Source of the DNA: Tannerella sp.
GTDB taxonomy: Bacteria > Bacteroidota > Bacteroidia > Bacteroidales > Tannerellaceae
DNA length: 6,242 nucleotides
NCBI GenBank assembly: GCA_031283785.1
Contig: JAITBC010000140.1
Span: forward strand, 1 to 6,242
Reading direction: 5' to 3'
The translations under genes were made by a program, and so were the position numbers. Below are positions 1 to 6,242 of the stretch, piece by piece (the stretch's first letter is position 1; every line of letters begins with the position of its first letter). The notes below the pieces were generated by a model. That model saw only the letters and a list, made by a program, of their open reading frames with translations. It did no database searches and was not told the DNA's origin.

Positions 1-1
1 G

Positions 2-586
2 GATTCGGATAACACGGCAGGCGGTTCAAACGTTAAAGAAGAAACGCTTACATGGACGGACGAAAAAAAACTCGCCGGCATTGCCGATAGCGTTAAAAGC
101 AACGAAACTGCAGGCAATGAGAAAAGTAAAGGAAATAAACGTGTTATCGACTGGCTTGCGTTATCGTCCGAAAATACGGAGCCGAAACAGTCCGATCGTT
201 CGACATCATCTGCAACTACAGCTAAACAGACGCCTAAACAGGCCGAACAAAAGAGCAGTAATAAGGCAACCGTTGCAACGACTTCTACTGCCGCCGTCAA
301 GCCGAAAAATGCTCAAGCCGAGAAGACGATCCCGGCAAATGTCCGTATGACTGCCGGCTCAAGCCTTACGCAACTTGCAATGGAGCATTATGGCGATAAA
401 GTATTCTGGGTTTATATCTATGATTATAACAAAAACCGCATAAAAGACTTTAATAATATCCCGGTCGGTATGGAAATTCGTCTGCCGCAGCCTAAATTAT
501 ACAGTATTAACGCAAAAAATAAATCTTCCCTGCAAAAGGCGCGCCAGAAACAATCGGAATTATTGAAATGGGATGATTATCAGTGA
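2..586 (+). CDS. LysM-domain protein, 5' end cut by window edge (partial)
   Basis: The frame is open from the left edge to a TGA at 584-586, giving 194 visible residues; the true start lies outside the window. Visible residues 1 to about 110 form a hydrophilic, low-complexity linker rich in K, S, T, A, Q and N. Residues about 114-163 resemble a LysM domain: a start like 'MTAGSSLTQLA', then 'HYGD', 'FWVYIYDYNKNRI' and an ending 'NNIPVGMEIRLP', which match the usual GD-L-IA / YG / N / P-G-L-IP pattern. The canonical GD is replaced by GS. A basic tail of about 30 residues follows. LysM domains generally bind peptidoglycan or related glycans. From memory, similar C-terminal LysM domains with the 'YG-K-FWVY-Y' signature occur in Bacteroidales proteins with an N-terminal HU/IHF-like DNA-binding domain; that part would be outside the window, so the fusion is inference. 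Location in the cell cannot be decided without the N-terminus. The gene is separated from moxR by 187 nt with its own promoter, so it is probably not in the same transcription unit. Confidence 0.8.
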   Translation, partial: DSDNTAGGSNVKEETLTWTDEKKLAGIADSVKSNETAGNEKSKGNKRVIDWLALSSENTEPKQSDRSTSSATTAKQTPKQAEQKSSNKATVATTSTAAVKPKNAQAEKTIPANVRMTAGSSLTQLAMEHYGDKVFWVYIYDYNKNRIKDFNNIPVGMEIRLPQPKLYSINAKNKSSLQKARQKQSELLKWDDYQ

Positions 587-674
587 ATAACAAAGGCGTG
601 AAACCGCATGTTTCTCTTATCAATTTAATAAAATCATCAGGCTTCCGTTTATTGATTAGTATTATTTAACAGCA

Positions 675-694
675 AAATTTGAGTTTTCAAATTT
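675..694. repeat. Inverted repeat over the upstream promoter element (possible operator)
   Basis: AAATTTGA at 675-682 and its exact reverse complement TCAAATTT at 687-694 are separated by GTTT. The left arm contains the TTTG -33 element of the predicted promoter. This geometry would suit a dimeric DNA-binding regulator competing with or contacting RNA polymerase. The region is very AT-rich, so a chance palindrome is possible; the arms are perfect, but there is no second copy in the window. Confidence 0.35.
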
Positions 695-710
695 AACATT
701 TATATTTTTG
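678..710 (+). promoter_or_regulatory. Bacteroidota-type housekeeping promoter for the moxR-bat operon
   Basis: A TTTG at 678-681 (the -33 type element) is followed after 21 nt by TATTTTTG at 703-710, a full match to the TAnnTTTG (-7) element of Bacteroidota primary sigma-factor promoters. The spacing is within the usual range of about 19-21 nt. Transcription would start near 715-718, giving a leader of roughly 55-60 nt before the moxR ATG. It is the only good match to this bipartite motif that I saw in the gaps between genes. The short gaps downstream imply that it drives the whole operon. Confidence 0.65.
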
Positions 711-773
711 CACAACGAAAAACGATGTAACAAGGAATTTGAATAATTATAAACTTATAAATTTACTAGTCTT

Positions 774-1769
774 ATGAATGAGAGAGTAGATATCCGAGAA
801 CTGAACGAACGGATTGAAAACAACAGTGCGTTTGTGAATATGATCACTTCCGGTATGGGGCAGATGATTGTAGGTCAGAAACATTTAGTAGAATCTTTAC
901 TTATTGGGTTATTATCAGATGGACATATCCTTCTGGAAGGTGTGCCGGGTTTGGCTAAAACTCTTGCAATCAAAACGCTGGCGTCGCTTGTTGACGCCAA
1001 GTACAGTCGTATACAGTTTACCCCCGATTTATTGCCGGCCGACGTAACGGGGACCATGATTTATAGCCAGAAGAACGAAGAATTTACCGTAAAACAGGGA
1101 CCCATTTTTGCGAACTTCATATTGGCGGACGAAATAAACCGTGCTCCGGCGAAAGTGCAAAGCGCTTTACTCGAAGCCATGCAAGAACGTCAGGTTACTA
1201 TCGGCGAAACGACCTACAAACTGCCGGAGCCGTTCCTCGTGATGGCAACGCAGAATCCGATCGAACAGGAAGGCACTTATCCGCTGCCGGAAGCGCAGGT
1301 AGACCGCTTCATGTTAAAAGCGATTATTAACTACCCGAAGAAAGAGGACGAAAAATTAGTCATCCGTCAAAATATTACCGGTGAAAAGGTGATAATAAAA
1401 CCGGTACTTACGATACAGGAAATACTCGAATCCCGTAAAATCGTAAAAGAAGTTTATCTGGATGAGAAAATCGAAAGATATATTCTGGATATCGTTTTTG
1501 CAACGCGCGTCCCGATAGAGTACGGATTGAACGACCTGACGAACATGATTGCTTATGCAGCGTCGCCGCGTGCATCTATAAATCTCGCGCTGGCAGCACG
1601 CGCCTATGCGTTTATCAAACGCCGCGGATACGTGATTCCCGAAGATGTACGCGCCGTTTGCTACGATGTTATGCGCCATCGTATAGGGTTAAGCTACGAA
1701 GCGGAAGCAAATAATCTTACATCGGAAGAAATTATAAGCGAGATATTGAACAAAGTTGAAGTGCCTTGA
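774..1769 (+). CDS. moxR: MoxR-family AAA+ ATPase
   Basis: This 331-residue protein has the usual length of MoxR proteins. In order it shows a Walker A motif GVPGLAKT at residues 56-63 (Lys62), Walker B 'FILADE' ending at Asp119-Glu120, sensor 1 in 'MATQNP' (Asn161), the family signature '[14 protein letters not shown]' at about 166-179 with a likely arginine finger at Arg178, and sensor 2 in 'ASPRAS' (Arg266) within the C-terminal helical lid. All ATPase residues are present, so it should form an active cytosolic ring. MoxR ATPases act as chaperone-like remodelling enzymes together with vWA-domain proteins, and the next genes supply such partners. The ATG at 774 is the first in the frame after the leader and gives the normal N-terminus; no Shine-Dalgarno precedes it (an AAGGA at 732-736 is too far upstream). 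It is the first gene of the operon, about 57 nt downstream of the predicted transcription start. The product within the ATPase cycle is certain; the client is not known. Confidence 0.96.
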   Translation: MNERVDIRELNERIENNSAFVNMITSGMGQMIVGQKHLVESLLIGLLSDGHILLEGVPGLAKTLAIKTLASLVDAKYSRIQFTPDLLPADVTGTMIYSQKNEEFTVKQGPIFANFILADEINRAPAKVQSALLEAMQERQVTIGETTYKLPEPFLVMATQNPIEQEGTYPLPEAQVDRFMLKAIINYPKKEDEKLVIRQNITGEKVIIKPVLTIQEILESRKIVKEVYLDEKIERYILDIVFATRVPIEYGLNDLTNMIAYAASPRASINLALAARAYAFIKRRGYVIPEDVRAVCYDVMRHRIGLSYEAEANNLTSEEIISEILNKVEVP

Positions 1770-1781
1770 TAAAGCGCCATG

Positions 1782-1808
1782 TTAATTGACACATATATTG
1801 ACAATTAA
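1782..1808. repeat. Inverted and direct repeats in the moxR-DUF58 gap
   Basis: TTAATTG at 1782-1788 pairs with CAATTAA at 1802-1808, leaving a 13-nt loop, and the right arm ends three bases before the DUF58 start codon. The same stretch holds a direct repeat of ATTGACA (1785-1791 and 1797-1803). There are only two G-C-type positions in the two arms, so an RNA hairpin would be weak, and no T-run follows, so it is not a terminator. It could modestly affect translation start of the next gene or be chance in an AT-rich spacer. Confidence 0.3.
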
Positions 1809-1811
1809 GTA

Positions 1812-2681
1812 ATGGAAACGAGCGAACTTTTAAAAAAAGTAAGGAAGATAGAAATCAAGACGCGCGGTTTGTCACGTAATATCTTCGCCGGCGAATACCA
1901 CTCGGCATTCAAAGGTCGCGGTATGGCGTTCAGCGAAGTGCGCGAATATCAGTATGGCGACGATATACGCGACATAGACTGGAATGTCACAGCCCGGTAT
2001 GCGCGTACGTACGTGAAAGTGTTCGAAGAAGAACGCGAGCTGACGGTGATGTTAATGATCGACGTATCGGGCAGTAAAAATTTCGGCTCCGTCAACATGA
2101 TGAAAAATGAACTGACAACCGAAATCGCTGCAACACTCGCATTCTCGGCAATCCAAAATAATGACAAGATCGGCGTTATCTTCTTCTCCGACAAGATAGA
2201 GAAATTTATCTCGCCGCAGAAAGGACGCAAACATATCTTATACATCATTCGTGAATTGCTTGATTTCAAACCCGATAACAGAAATACGAATATTTCTCAG
2301 GCATTGAAATATCTGACGAATGTGATAAAAAAACGTTGTACGGCTTTCCTGATATCGGATTTTATCGATAAAGGAAACTATGCCGATGCATTGACTATCG
2401 CAAATCGTAAACATGATGTTGTCGCCATACAGGTCTACGACCGTCGCGAAACAGAACTGCCGGCAGTAGGACTGATAAAAATGAAAGATGCCGAAACGGG
2501 CCGCGAACGCTGGATCGACAGCTCTTCGTCGAGCATCAGGAAAATGTACGGCGAGTGGTGGAATCGTCGTCAGAATGAAATGATACAGTCGTTCAAAAAA
2601 TGCCGCGTAGATTCTGTTTCCATACGCACCGAAGACGATTATGTGAAATCTTTATTGGCGTTGTTTCATAAACGAAATTAA
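1812..2681 (+). CDS. DUF58 / vWA-like protein, partner of MoxR
   Basis: This 289-residue protein has the DUF58 hallmark at residues about 35-62, 'GRGMAFSEVREYQYGDD' followed by 'IRDIDWNVTAR'. It is followed by a vWA-like fold with a metal-site DxSxS motif (Asp84, Ser86, Ser88 in 'MIDVSGS'), a candidate Thr159 in 'NTNISQAL' and Asp183 in 'LISDFID'. No signal peptide or membrane span is visible, so it should be cytosolic. DUF58 proteins are almost always encoded beside moxR and are thought to be the adaptor or substrate-recognition partner of the ATPase; that role is family knowledge and not shown by this sequence. The gene starts 42 nt after moxR and ends 8 nt before the next gene, consistent with co-transcription. 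The ATG at 1812 gives the expected N-terminus of the family ('LLKKVRKIEIKTRGL') and has no Shine-Dalgarno ahead of it. Confidence 0.93.
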   Translation: METSELLKKVRKIEIKTRGLSRNIFAGEYHSAFKGRGMAFSEVREYQYGDDIRDIDWNVTARYARTYVKVFEEERELTVMLMIDVSGSKNFGSVNMMKNELTTEIAATLAFSAIQNNDKIGVIFFSDKIEKFISPQKGRKHILYIIRELLDFKPDNRNTNISQALKYLTNVIKKRCTAFLISDFIDKGNYADALTIANRKHDVVAIQVYDRRETELPAVGLIKMKDAETGRERWIDSSSSSIRKMYGEWWNRRQNEMIQSFKKCRVDSVSIRTEDDYVKSLLALFHKRN

Positions 2682-2689
2682 TAAAATCG

Positions 2690-3691
2690 ATGATTTTGAA
2701 AAGGTATCATATTTTTTGCATCCTGCTTATCTCCATTGCATCACTGTATGGAATGAAAAGTTATGCGCAACGGACCCTTGTCGATCTGAAGATTGACGAG
2801 GCGGACATAATGATAGGCGAACAGACGATGCTTCATCTGAGCGTGACGACGGACAGAGGGCGGCAGGTTGCCGTTCCTTTACCTGTCGATAAGCTGACGG
2901 ACGGCGTCGAGGTGTTGCATGTCACGCCGCCGGATACGACGGATATTCAAAATAATCGTATCATGATATGTTACGATTTGGTAATTACGTCTTTTGATTC
3001 ATTATTATATCTTATCCCACCGTTTATTGCTATTGAAGGCCACGATACGATTTTTTCGAATCATGTGGCATTGAAGGTGTCGGCTCCGGATGTTAACCTT
3101 GAGAATCCGGAAGAATATTATGATATCAAGGACTTATGGCGTCCGCCGTTTGTATTTGCCGATTATTATGCGCTTATTTACGGCATCCTGTTTGCGCTTT
3201 TTTTAATCTGTATGATAGGATATTTTGTTCAGCGTATGCGTAAACGGCCTAAGAAAACGGTAAAAGCGGACGATGCGCCGAAACTGCCGCCATACGAACA
3301 GGCAATCAGGGAACTGAAAGAAATACGCGAACGGAAATTATGGCAACAGGGACGCAGTAAAGAATATTATACGGAGATAACAGACACACTGAGGCGCTAT
3401 ATTTCCGCACGCTACGGCGTCTCGGTAATGGAAAAAACTTCGTCGGAAATTCTTGAGATTATACGTGATGAAGAACCGGGGGGCAAGGAGATTTATTATT
3501 TATTAAATCAGACTCTGCGGTTATCCGATTTCGTGAAGTTTGCAAAACTGCATCCGTTGCCGGACGAAAACGAACTTAGCATGCTCAACGCAAACCTGTT
3601 TGTCGAACGTACGAAACGTGTTGAAACCGTTACCGACCTGCCGCAAAGCGACAGTAACGATGAAAAGAAAAATGAAATTAATGAACACTAA
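2690..3691 (+). CDS. BatD-like / DUF4381-like single-pass membrane protein of the Bat operon
   Basis: This 333-residue protein begins with a signal peptide (residues 1-26, basic N-terminus, hydrophobic core, likely cut after SYA). Residues about 27-135 look like a beta-rich periplasmic domain opening with 'VDLKIDEADIMIGEQ', the type of opening strand seen in BatD and related proteins. One membrane span follows at about 160-181, then a basic stop-transfer 'QRMRKRPKK'. The cytosolic tail (about 195-333) is helical and charged, with 'YEQAIRELKEIRERKLW' and 'YYTEITDTLRRYISARYG', resembling the cytosolic part of DUF4381 proteins. In Bacteroidota this gene normally sits between DUF58 and batA. The topology places it to link the cytosolic MoxR/DUF58 pair with the periplasmic vWA domains, which is inference. 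It is shorter than the true BatD usually found after batC, so I do not assign that symbol. The start is 8 nt after the DUF58 stop codon. Confidence 0.8.
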   Translation: MILKRYHIFCILLISIASLYGMKSYAQRTLVDLKIDEADIMIGEQTMLHLSVTTDRGRQVAVPLPVDKLTDGVEVLHVTPPDTTDIQNNRIMICYDLVITSFDSLLYLIPPFIAIEGHDTIFSNHVALKVSAPDVNLENPEEYYDIKDLWRPPFVFADYYALIYGILFALFLICMIGYFVQRMRKRPKKTVKADDAPKLPPYEQAIRELKEIRERKLWQQGRSKEYYTEITDTLRRYISARYGVSVMEKTSSEILEIIRDEEPGGKEIYYLLNQTLRLSDFVKFAKLHPLPDENELSMLNANLFVERTKRVETVTDLPQSDSNDEKKNEINEH

Positions 3692-3708
3692 AATAATTAG
3701 ACAATAAT

Positions 3709-4698
3709 ATGATATTTGCGAATCCACATTATTTATATTTATTGTTATTGCTGATTCCACTCATTGTGTGGTATATCCTGAAGGCGCGAAAAAAACAGGC
3801 AAGCTTACAGGTGTCGGCCATGCAGGCTTTCGATACACCGAAAGCGACTACATGGAAAGTATACGCGCGTCACCTGCCTTTTGTGCTGCGCTCGATTGCC
3901 GTTGCGCTTGTTATCATTATTCTGGCACGCCCGCAGTCGACAAACAGTTGGGAGAACCGGAATACGGAAGGTATAGATATCATGCTTGTTATGGATATTT
4001 CGGGCAGTATGCTCGCGGAAGACCTGAAGCCGAACCGCCTGGAAGCATCGAAAAATGTCGCAGCCTTATTTATAAACGGACGCCCTGATGATAATATCGG
4101 GTTGGTAGTGTTCTCCGGCGAGAGTTTTACTCAATGTCCGTTGACAACCGATCATGCCGTATTGCTGAACTTATTTAAAGATATACATAGCGGAATGATT
4201 CAGGACGGTACTGCTATCGGGCTGGGACTTGCCAATGCGATCAACCGCATCAAAGACAGTCAGGCGAAGTCGCGCGTGATAATCCTCCTTACCGACGGTT
4301 CAAACAATGTTACTGAAATTGCCCCTGTTACTGCCGCCGAGATTGCCGCAACTTTCGGCATCCGCGTATATACAATAGGCGTCGGTACGCAAGGCGAAGC
4401 GCCATATCCGTTCTCTTCTCCTTTCGGAGGCGTACAATATCATAATGTGCCGGTAGATATAGATGAACCGACACTCAAACAGATAGCATCCACAACCGGC
4501 GGACAATATTTCCGCGCTACAGACAACTCAAGCTTGAAAGCGATATACGAAGAGATTGACAGGATGGAGAAAACGAAGATTAGCGTACAGCAATACAGCA
4601 GAAAACAGGAAGAATACAAACTGCCGGCTTTGCTGCTTTTTGCCGTTTTGTTGCTTGAACTGTTGTTGAGAAATACGTTGTTGAAGAATATACCGTAA
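3709..4698 (+). CDS. batA: BatA, membrane-anchored vWA-domain protein
   Basis: This 329-residue protein has the BatA layout: an N-terminal span (about 6-24), a basic loop (KARKKQ), a second span (about 56-73), a vWA domain (about 88-285) and a C-terminal span (about 305-321). The MIDAS metal site is complete: DISGS at 96-100, Thr168 in 'DGTAIG' and Asp196 in 'LLTDGSNN'. Positive charges in the loop between spans 1 and 2 indicate it is cytosolic, so the vWA domain should face the periplasm. The segment 'GTQGEAPYPFSSPFGG' (226-241) and the following 'VPVDIDEPTLKQIA' are characteristic of BatA and separate it from BatB. The Bat proteins were named for aerotolerance in Bacteroides fragilis; the molecular role is thought to be a MIDAS-dependent scaffold working with MoxR. 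It lies 17 nt after the BatD-like gene and 14 nt before batB. The start gives the family's usual N-terminus, 'FANPHYLYLLLLL'. Confidence 0.93.
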   Translation: MIFANPHYLYLLLLLIPLIVWYILKARKKQASLQVSAMQAFDTPKATTWKVYARHLPFVLRSIAVALVIIILARPQSTNSWENRNTEGIDIMLVMDISGSMLAEDLKPNRLEASKNVAALFINGRPDDNIGLVVFSGESFTQCPLTTDHAVLLNLFKDIHSGMIQDGTAIGLGLANAINRIKDSQAKSRVIILLTDGSNNVTEIAPVTAAEIAATFGIRVYTIGVGTQGEAPYPFSSPFGGVQYHNVPVDIDEPTLKQIASTTGGQYFRATDNSSLKAIYEEIDRMEKTKISVQQYSRKQEEYKLPALLLFAVLLLELLLRNTLLKNIP

Positions 4699-4712
4699 AA
4701 GATTAAAAAATT

Positions 4713-5729
4713 ATGTTTCGATTTGCACATCCCGATTACTTGTACCTATTGTTAATACTTCCCGTATTACTTCTCTTTTACATTTATATTGTGAAAGCCG
4801 GGAAGAAAGCGATAAAAAAATACGGAACGCCGGAACTTGTATCCGCTTTAATGCCCGAAGCTTCGATTAAACGACGACGGTTGAAATATTTTTCCCTGTT
4901 TTTGTCGATAACGGTTGTTATTTTTATCATTGCCGGTCCACAGTTCGGATCGAAACTTGAAACGGTTAAACGCCAAGGTATCGAAGTAATGATTTGCCTG
5001 GATGTGTCGAACTCGATGCTTGCACAGGATATCGCGCCAAACCGCCTGGAAAAGGCGAAACAGATGCTTTCACGCCTGGCCGACGACTTGAATAACGACA
5101 AGATGGGACTTATCGTCTTTGCCGGCGATGCTTTCACGCAGATTCCCATTACATCCGACTATGTTTCCGCAAAAATGTTCCTCGCCTCCATCACTCCGTC
5201 GATGGTATCTACGCAGGGAACTGCCGTCGGATCGGCTATCAGCCTTGCCATGCGCTCGTTTACGCCGGACGAAAAGGCCGCTAAAACAATCGTATTGATT
5301 ACCGACGGTGAAAATCACGAGGGGAATGCCGTGCAGGAAGCGACAAATGCGGCGGAAAAAGGCGTGAAGGTTAATATTGTAGGTATTGGAGATCCTAAAG
5401 GTTCTCCGATACCGTTAGGGAATAACGATTATATGAAAGATAATGCCGGAAATGTTGTGATTACGCAACTCAACGAAGCGATGTGCCGGGAGATAGCGCA
5501 AGCCGGTAATGGATTATATGTGCGGGCGGATAACACAAATTCCGCACTCAAAGCATTACAGGGCGAACTGGGGAAAATGTCCAAATCGGAAATCGAAAGT
5601 CAGGTTTATTCGGAATACGACGAACAATTCCCGACGTTAGCGTGGATCACCCTCGTACTTCTTGTTGCAGAGTTCCTTATATCGGAACGTAAAAACAGAT
5701 TGTTCAGGAATGTAAAACTCTTTTCTTAA
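4713..5729 (+). CDS. batB: BatB, membrane-anchored vWA-domain protein
   Basis: This 338-residue paralogue of BatA has spans at about 9-27, 58-74 and 307-323 and a vWA domain at about 88-290. The MIDAS motif is complete: DVSNS at 97-101, Thr170 in 'QGTAVG' and Asp198 in 'LITDGENH'. Two basic stretches (KAGKKAIKK and KRRRLK) in the first loop and SERKNR after the last span place both in the cytosol and the vWA domain in the periplasm. The features that mark it as BatB are 'GSPIPLGNNDYMKD', 'GNVVITQLNEAMCREIA' and 'GNGLYVRADNTNSALKAL', which differ from the matching part of BatA. It probably pairs with BatA, and in the family is expected to contact BatC. The first 20 residues closely resemble those of BatA (HPDYLYLLLIL against NPHYLYLLLLL), consistent with tandem duplication. 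The gene starts 14 nt after batA and is followed by batC after 13 nt; its leader is A-rich with no Shine-Dalgarno. Confidence 0.93.
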   Translation: MFRFAHPDYLYLLLILPVLLLFYIYIVKAGKKAIKKYGTPELVSALMPEASIKRRRLKYFSLFLSITVVIFIIAGPQFGSKLETVKRQGIEVMICLDVSNSMLAQDIAPNRLEKAKQMLSRLADDLNNDKMGLIVFAGDAFTQIPITSDYVSAKMFLASITPSMVSTQGTAVGSAISLAMRSFTPDEKAAKTIVLITDGENHEGNAVQEATNAAEKGVKVNIVGIGDPKGSPIPLGNNDYMKDNAGNVVITQLNEAMCREIAQAGNGLYVRADNTNSALKALQGELGKMSKSEIESQVYSEYDEQFPTLAWITLVLLVAEFLISERKNRLFRNVKLFS

Positions 5730-5742
5730 ACCATCTTTTGAT

Positions 5743-6242
5743 ATGATGAACAGGTTGAATACAGAAAAAAAAATAAGCGCCTTTTTGCTCGTGTTTCTCT
5801 TTTGTGCCGGCTCTCTCGGCGCACAAAAGGCGGAACGTAAGAATGTTCGCGACGGGAATAAACAATACCGGAAAGATAAATATACGGAAGCTGAAGTGGC
5901 ATACCGTAAAAGTATTGAAGTGAACCCGCGCTCCGTAGAAGGAATCTACAACCTTGGAAATGCCCTCTACAAACAGGAAAAATATCCCGAAGCAGCCGAA
6001 CAGTATCAGTTGCTCGCCGGACAGGGCGAACGTCTCATGCAGGAAGACCCGGATAATAACGCGCAACGGCTTGCTAACGTATTCCATAACATGGGAAATA
6101 TCGGGATGAAAACCCAGGAATATCAGAAAAGTGTAGAAGCCTATAAGCAATCATTACGGTTAAATCCCGTTGATGACGAAACCCGCTATAATCTTGCATT
6201 GGCCCAAAAATTGCTGAAAGATCAGCAGCAGCAGCAAAATCA
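5743..6242 (+). CDS. batC: BatC, exported TPR protein (3' end cut by window edge)
   Basis: The frame opens at ATG 5743 (a second ATG follows at once at 5746; either could be used) and has no stop before the right edge, giving 166 complete codons. Residues 1-27 form a signal peptide with a hydrophobic core 'AFLLVFLFCAGSLGA', likely cut before Gln28, so the protein should be in the periplasm. TPR repeats follow: about 31-64 ('GNKQYRKDKYTEAEVAYRK', 'NPRS'), 65-98 ('YNLGNALYKQEKYPEAAEQY'), 112-145 ('HNMGNIGMKTQEYQKSVEAY', 'NPVD') and the start of a fourth from 146 ('RYNLALAQKLL'). The visible part ends in a glutamine run, the start of the Q/N-rich segment common in BatC. TPR repeats bind other proteins, and BatC is thought to work with BatA and BatB as a periplasmic assembly. 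The 13-nt gap after batB shows it belongs to the same operon. Confidence 0.92.
   Translation, partial: MMNRLNTEKKISAFLLVFLFCAGSLGAQKAERKNVRDGNKQYRKDKYTEAEVAYRKSIEVNPRSVEGIYNLGNALYKQEKYPEAAEQYQLLAGQGERLMQEDPDNNAQRLANVFHNMGNIGMKTQEYQKSVEAYKQSLRLNPVDDETRYNLALAQKLLKDQQQQQN

Noticed and set aside
81..350. Open frame of 89 codons, very rich in arginine, leucine and proline
   Set aside because: It overlaps the LysM gene in another frame, has an implausible composition, and stops where the true frame continues into a recognisable domain.
598..620. Possible terminator after the LysM gene: GAAAC (600-604) and GTTTC (610-614) around a 5-nt loop, then TCTTAT
   Set aside because: The stem is only five base pairs with a single G-C pair at each end and no real T-run follows, so it is too weak to call.
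3709..3722. Partial promoter-like sequence GATATTTG at the batA start
   Set aside because: It lacks the TA of the TAnnTTTG element and would start transcription inside the gene.
3768..4088. Plus-strand open frame of 106 codons inside batA
   Set aside because: It lies entirely within the batA vWA coding region in another frame and its product has no recognisable motif.
5704..6150. Minus-strand open frame of 148 codons
   Set aside because: It is the antisense shadow of batC, whose plus-strand frame shows a signal peptide and clear TPR repeats; the reverse product has no family features.
1..6242. Search for a new defence, mobile or RNA-based system
   Set aside because: No transposase, integrase, nuclease, repeat array, tRNA or structured RNA was visible, and all full-length genes fit the known Bat locus.

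Overview
The window reads as chromosomal DNA from a member of the Bacteroidota, most likely order Bacteroidales. Three things point there. The gene order MoxR ATPase, DUF58 protein, BatD-like membrane protein, BatA, BatB, BatC is the Bat ('Bacteroides aerotolerance') locus in the arrangement typical of that group. The promoter ahead of moxR fits the TTTG / TAnnTTTG form used by the Bacteroidota housekeeping sigma factor. None of the six visible start codons has a convincing Shine-Dalgarno sequence; all have A/T-rich leaders instead. Genus cannot be decided from the sequence alone.

Layout: all genes are on the + strand. Positions 2-586 hold the C-terminal 194 codons of a gene cut by the window edge, with a low-complexity linker followed by a LysM-like domain. 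The 187-nt gap at 587-773 carries the promoter at 678-710 and an 8-bp inverted repeat over its upstream element. The operon then runs moxR (774-1769), DUF58 (1812-2681), BatD-like/DUF4381-like (2690-3691), batA (3709-4698), batB (4713-5729) and the start of batC (5743 to the window end). Gaps inside the operon are 42, 8, 17, 14 and 13 nt, so one transcript from the promoter near 710 is the simplest reading. batD and batE, which usually follow, would lie beyond the right edge.

How the genes probably work together: MoxR is a cytosolic AAA+ ATPase with intact Walker A, Walker B, sensor and arginine-finger positions. The DUF58 protein is a cytosolic partner with a vWA-like metal site. The BatD-like protein has a signal peptide, a periplasmic beta-type region, one membrane span and a charged cytosolic tail. 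BatA and BatB are paralogous inner-membrane proteins whose vWA domains, with complete MIDAS motifs, are predicted to face the periplasm. BatC is an exported TPR protein. By family knowledge this is a MoxR-vWA chaperone or metal-insertion-like envelope system whose substrate is not settled; it was named for an oxygen-tolerance phenotype in Bacteroides fragilis. I found no mobile element, CRISPR array, tRNA or rRNA, and no gene that is clearly of a new type. The less explained items are the truncated LysM gene and the palindrome over the promoter.
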